DNA of 5,641 nucleotides, from positions 1-5,641 of the forward strand of contig JPYW01000801.1 of NCBI GenBank assembly GCA_000759655.1. Reading direction: 5' to 3'. Positions 5,604-5,641 of this stretch are shown piece after piece. How positions within the stretch are numbered: the stretch's first letter is position 1; each line of letters starts with the position of its first letter. Source of the stretch: Acidicaldus organivorans (GTDB lineage Bacteria; Pseudomonadota; Alphaproteobacteria; Acetobacterales; Acetobacteraceae). The position numbers and the translations under genes are program-made. The notes under the pieces were generated by a model. It was given only the letters and a program-made list of their open reading frames with translations, had not been told where the DNA came from and searched no databases.

Positions 5604-5641
5604 GCCCCCGCCCGCCGCGCCGGGGCGCGGCGGGCGGGGGC
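5604..5641. repeat. Perfect GC-only inverted repeat at the window edge
   Basis: Arms 5604-5621 and 5624-5641 are perfect 18-base reverse complements separated by GG, and every base is G or C. The right arm ends exactly at the window end, so the palindrome may extend further. No T run follows on the left (minus-strand) side. If a T run lies just beyond 5641, this would be a terminator reading rightwards. Otherwise it is an unexplained palindrome upstream of the operon promoter. Confidence 0.8.

Overview
The window looks like chromosomal DNA of a GC-rich alphaproteobacterium, most plausibly Rhodospirillales/Acetobacteraceae. That is an inference from three things: the high-GC coding style (42 G/C of 60 in 121-180), the cluster thioredoxin-TPR / Lon-N-domain protein / Trm112-like protein, and a type I-secretion-like beta-strand-repeat protein. 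No 16S rRNA or other taxonomic marker is present.

Left block (1-1073): a TerC/YjbE-type membrane protein on the + strand (72-701) faces a small predicted secreted protein on the - strand (813-1073). Between them lies a perfect 21-bp-stem hairpin (723-768) that can terminate transcription in both directions. Bases 1-71 are pyrimidine-rich and show no Shine-Dalgarno sequence, promoter or riboswitch that I can identify.

Middle block (1074-3499): a 397-base gene-free stretch ends in a good sigma70-type promoter (1406-1434) and a strong ribosome binding site (1457-1463). These drive one long, markedly AT-richer reading frame (1471-3380) with its own hairpin terminator (3408-3442). It encodes a beta-strand-repeat protein with no signal peptide and an RTX/type I-secretion-like C-terminal end. 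A -1 frameshift near 1899-1920 splits it, so as written it is a broken gene. It forms a self-contained accessory unit in otherwise GC-rich DNA.

Right block (3500-5641, all - strand): a compact operon read right to left. It encodes a CnoX-type chaperedoxin (thioredoxin domain with an intact WCGPC site plus TPRs), a free-standing Lon N-terminal-domain protein 5 bases downstream, and a Trm112/YcaR-like small protein. The chaperedoxin gene carries an in-frame, near-identical 63-bp tandem triplication at its 3' end. A perfect GC-rich 18-bp inverted repeat sits at the right edge of the window.

Nothing here is convincingly a new defence or mobile system. The points most worth a second look are the triplicated C-terminal tail of the chaperedoxin, the frameshifted low-GC surface/secreted protein, and the isolated nature of that gene.
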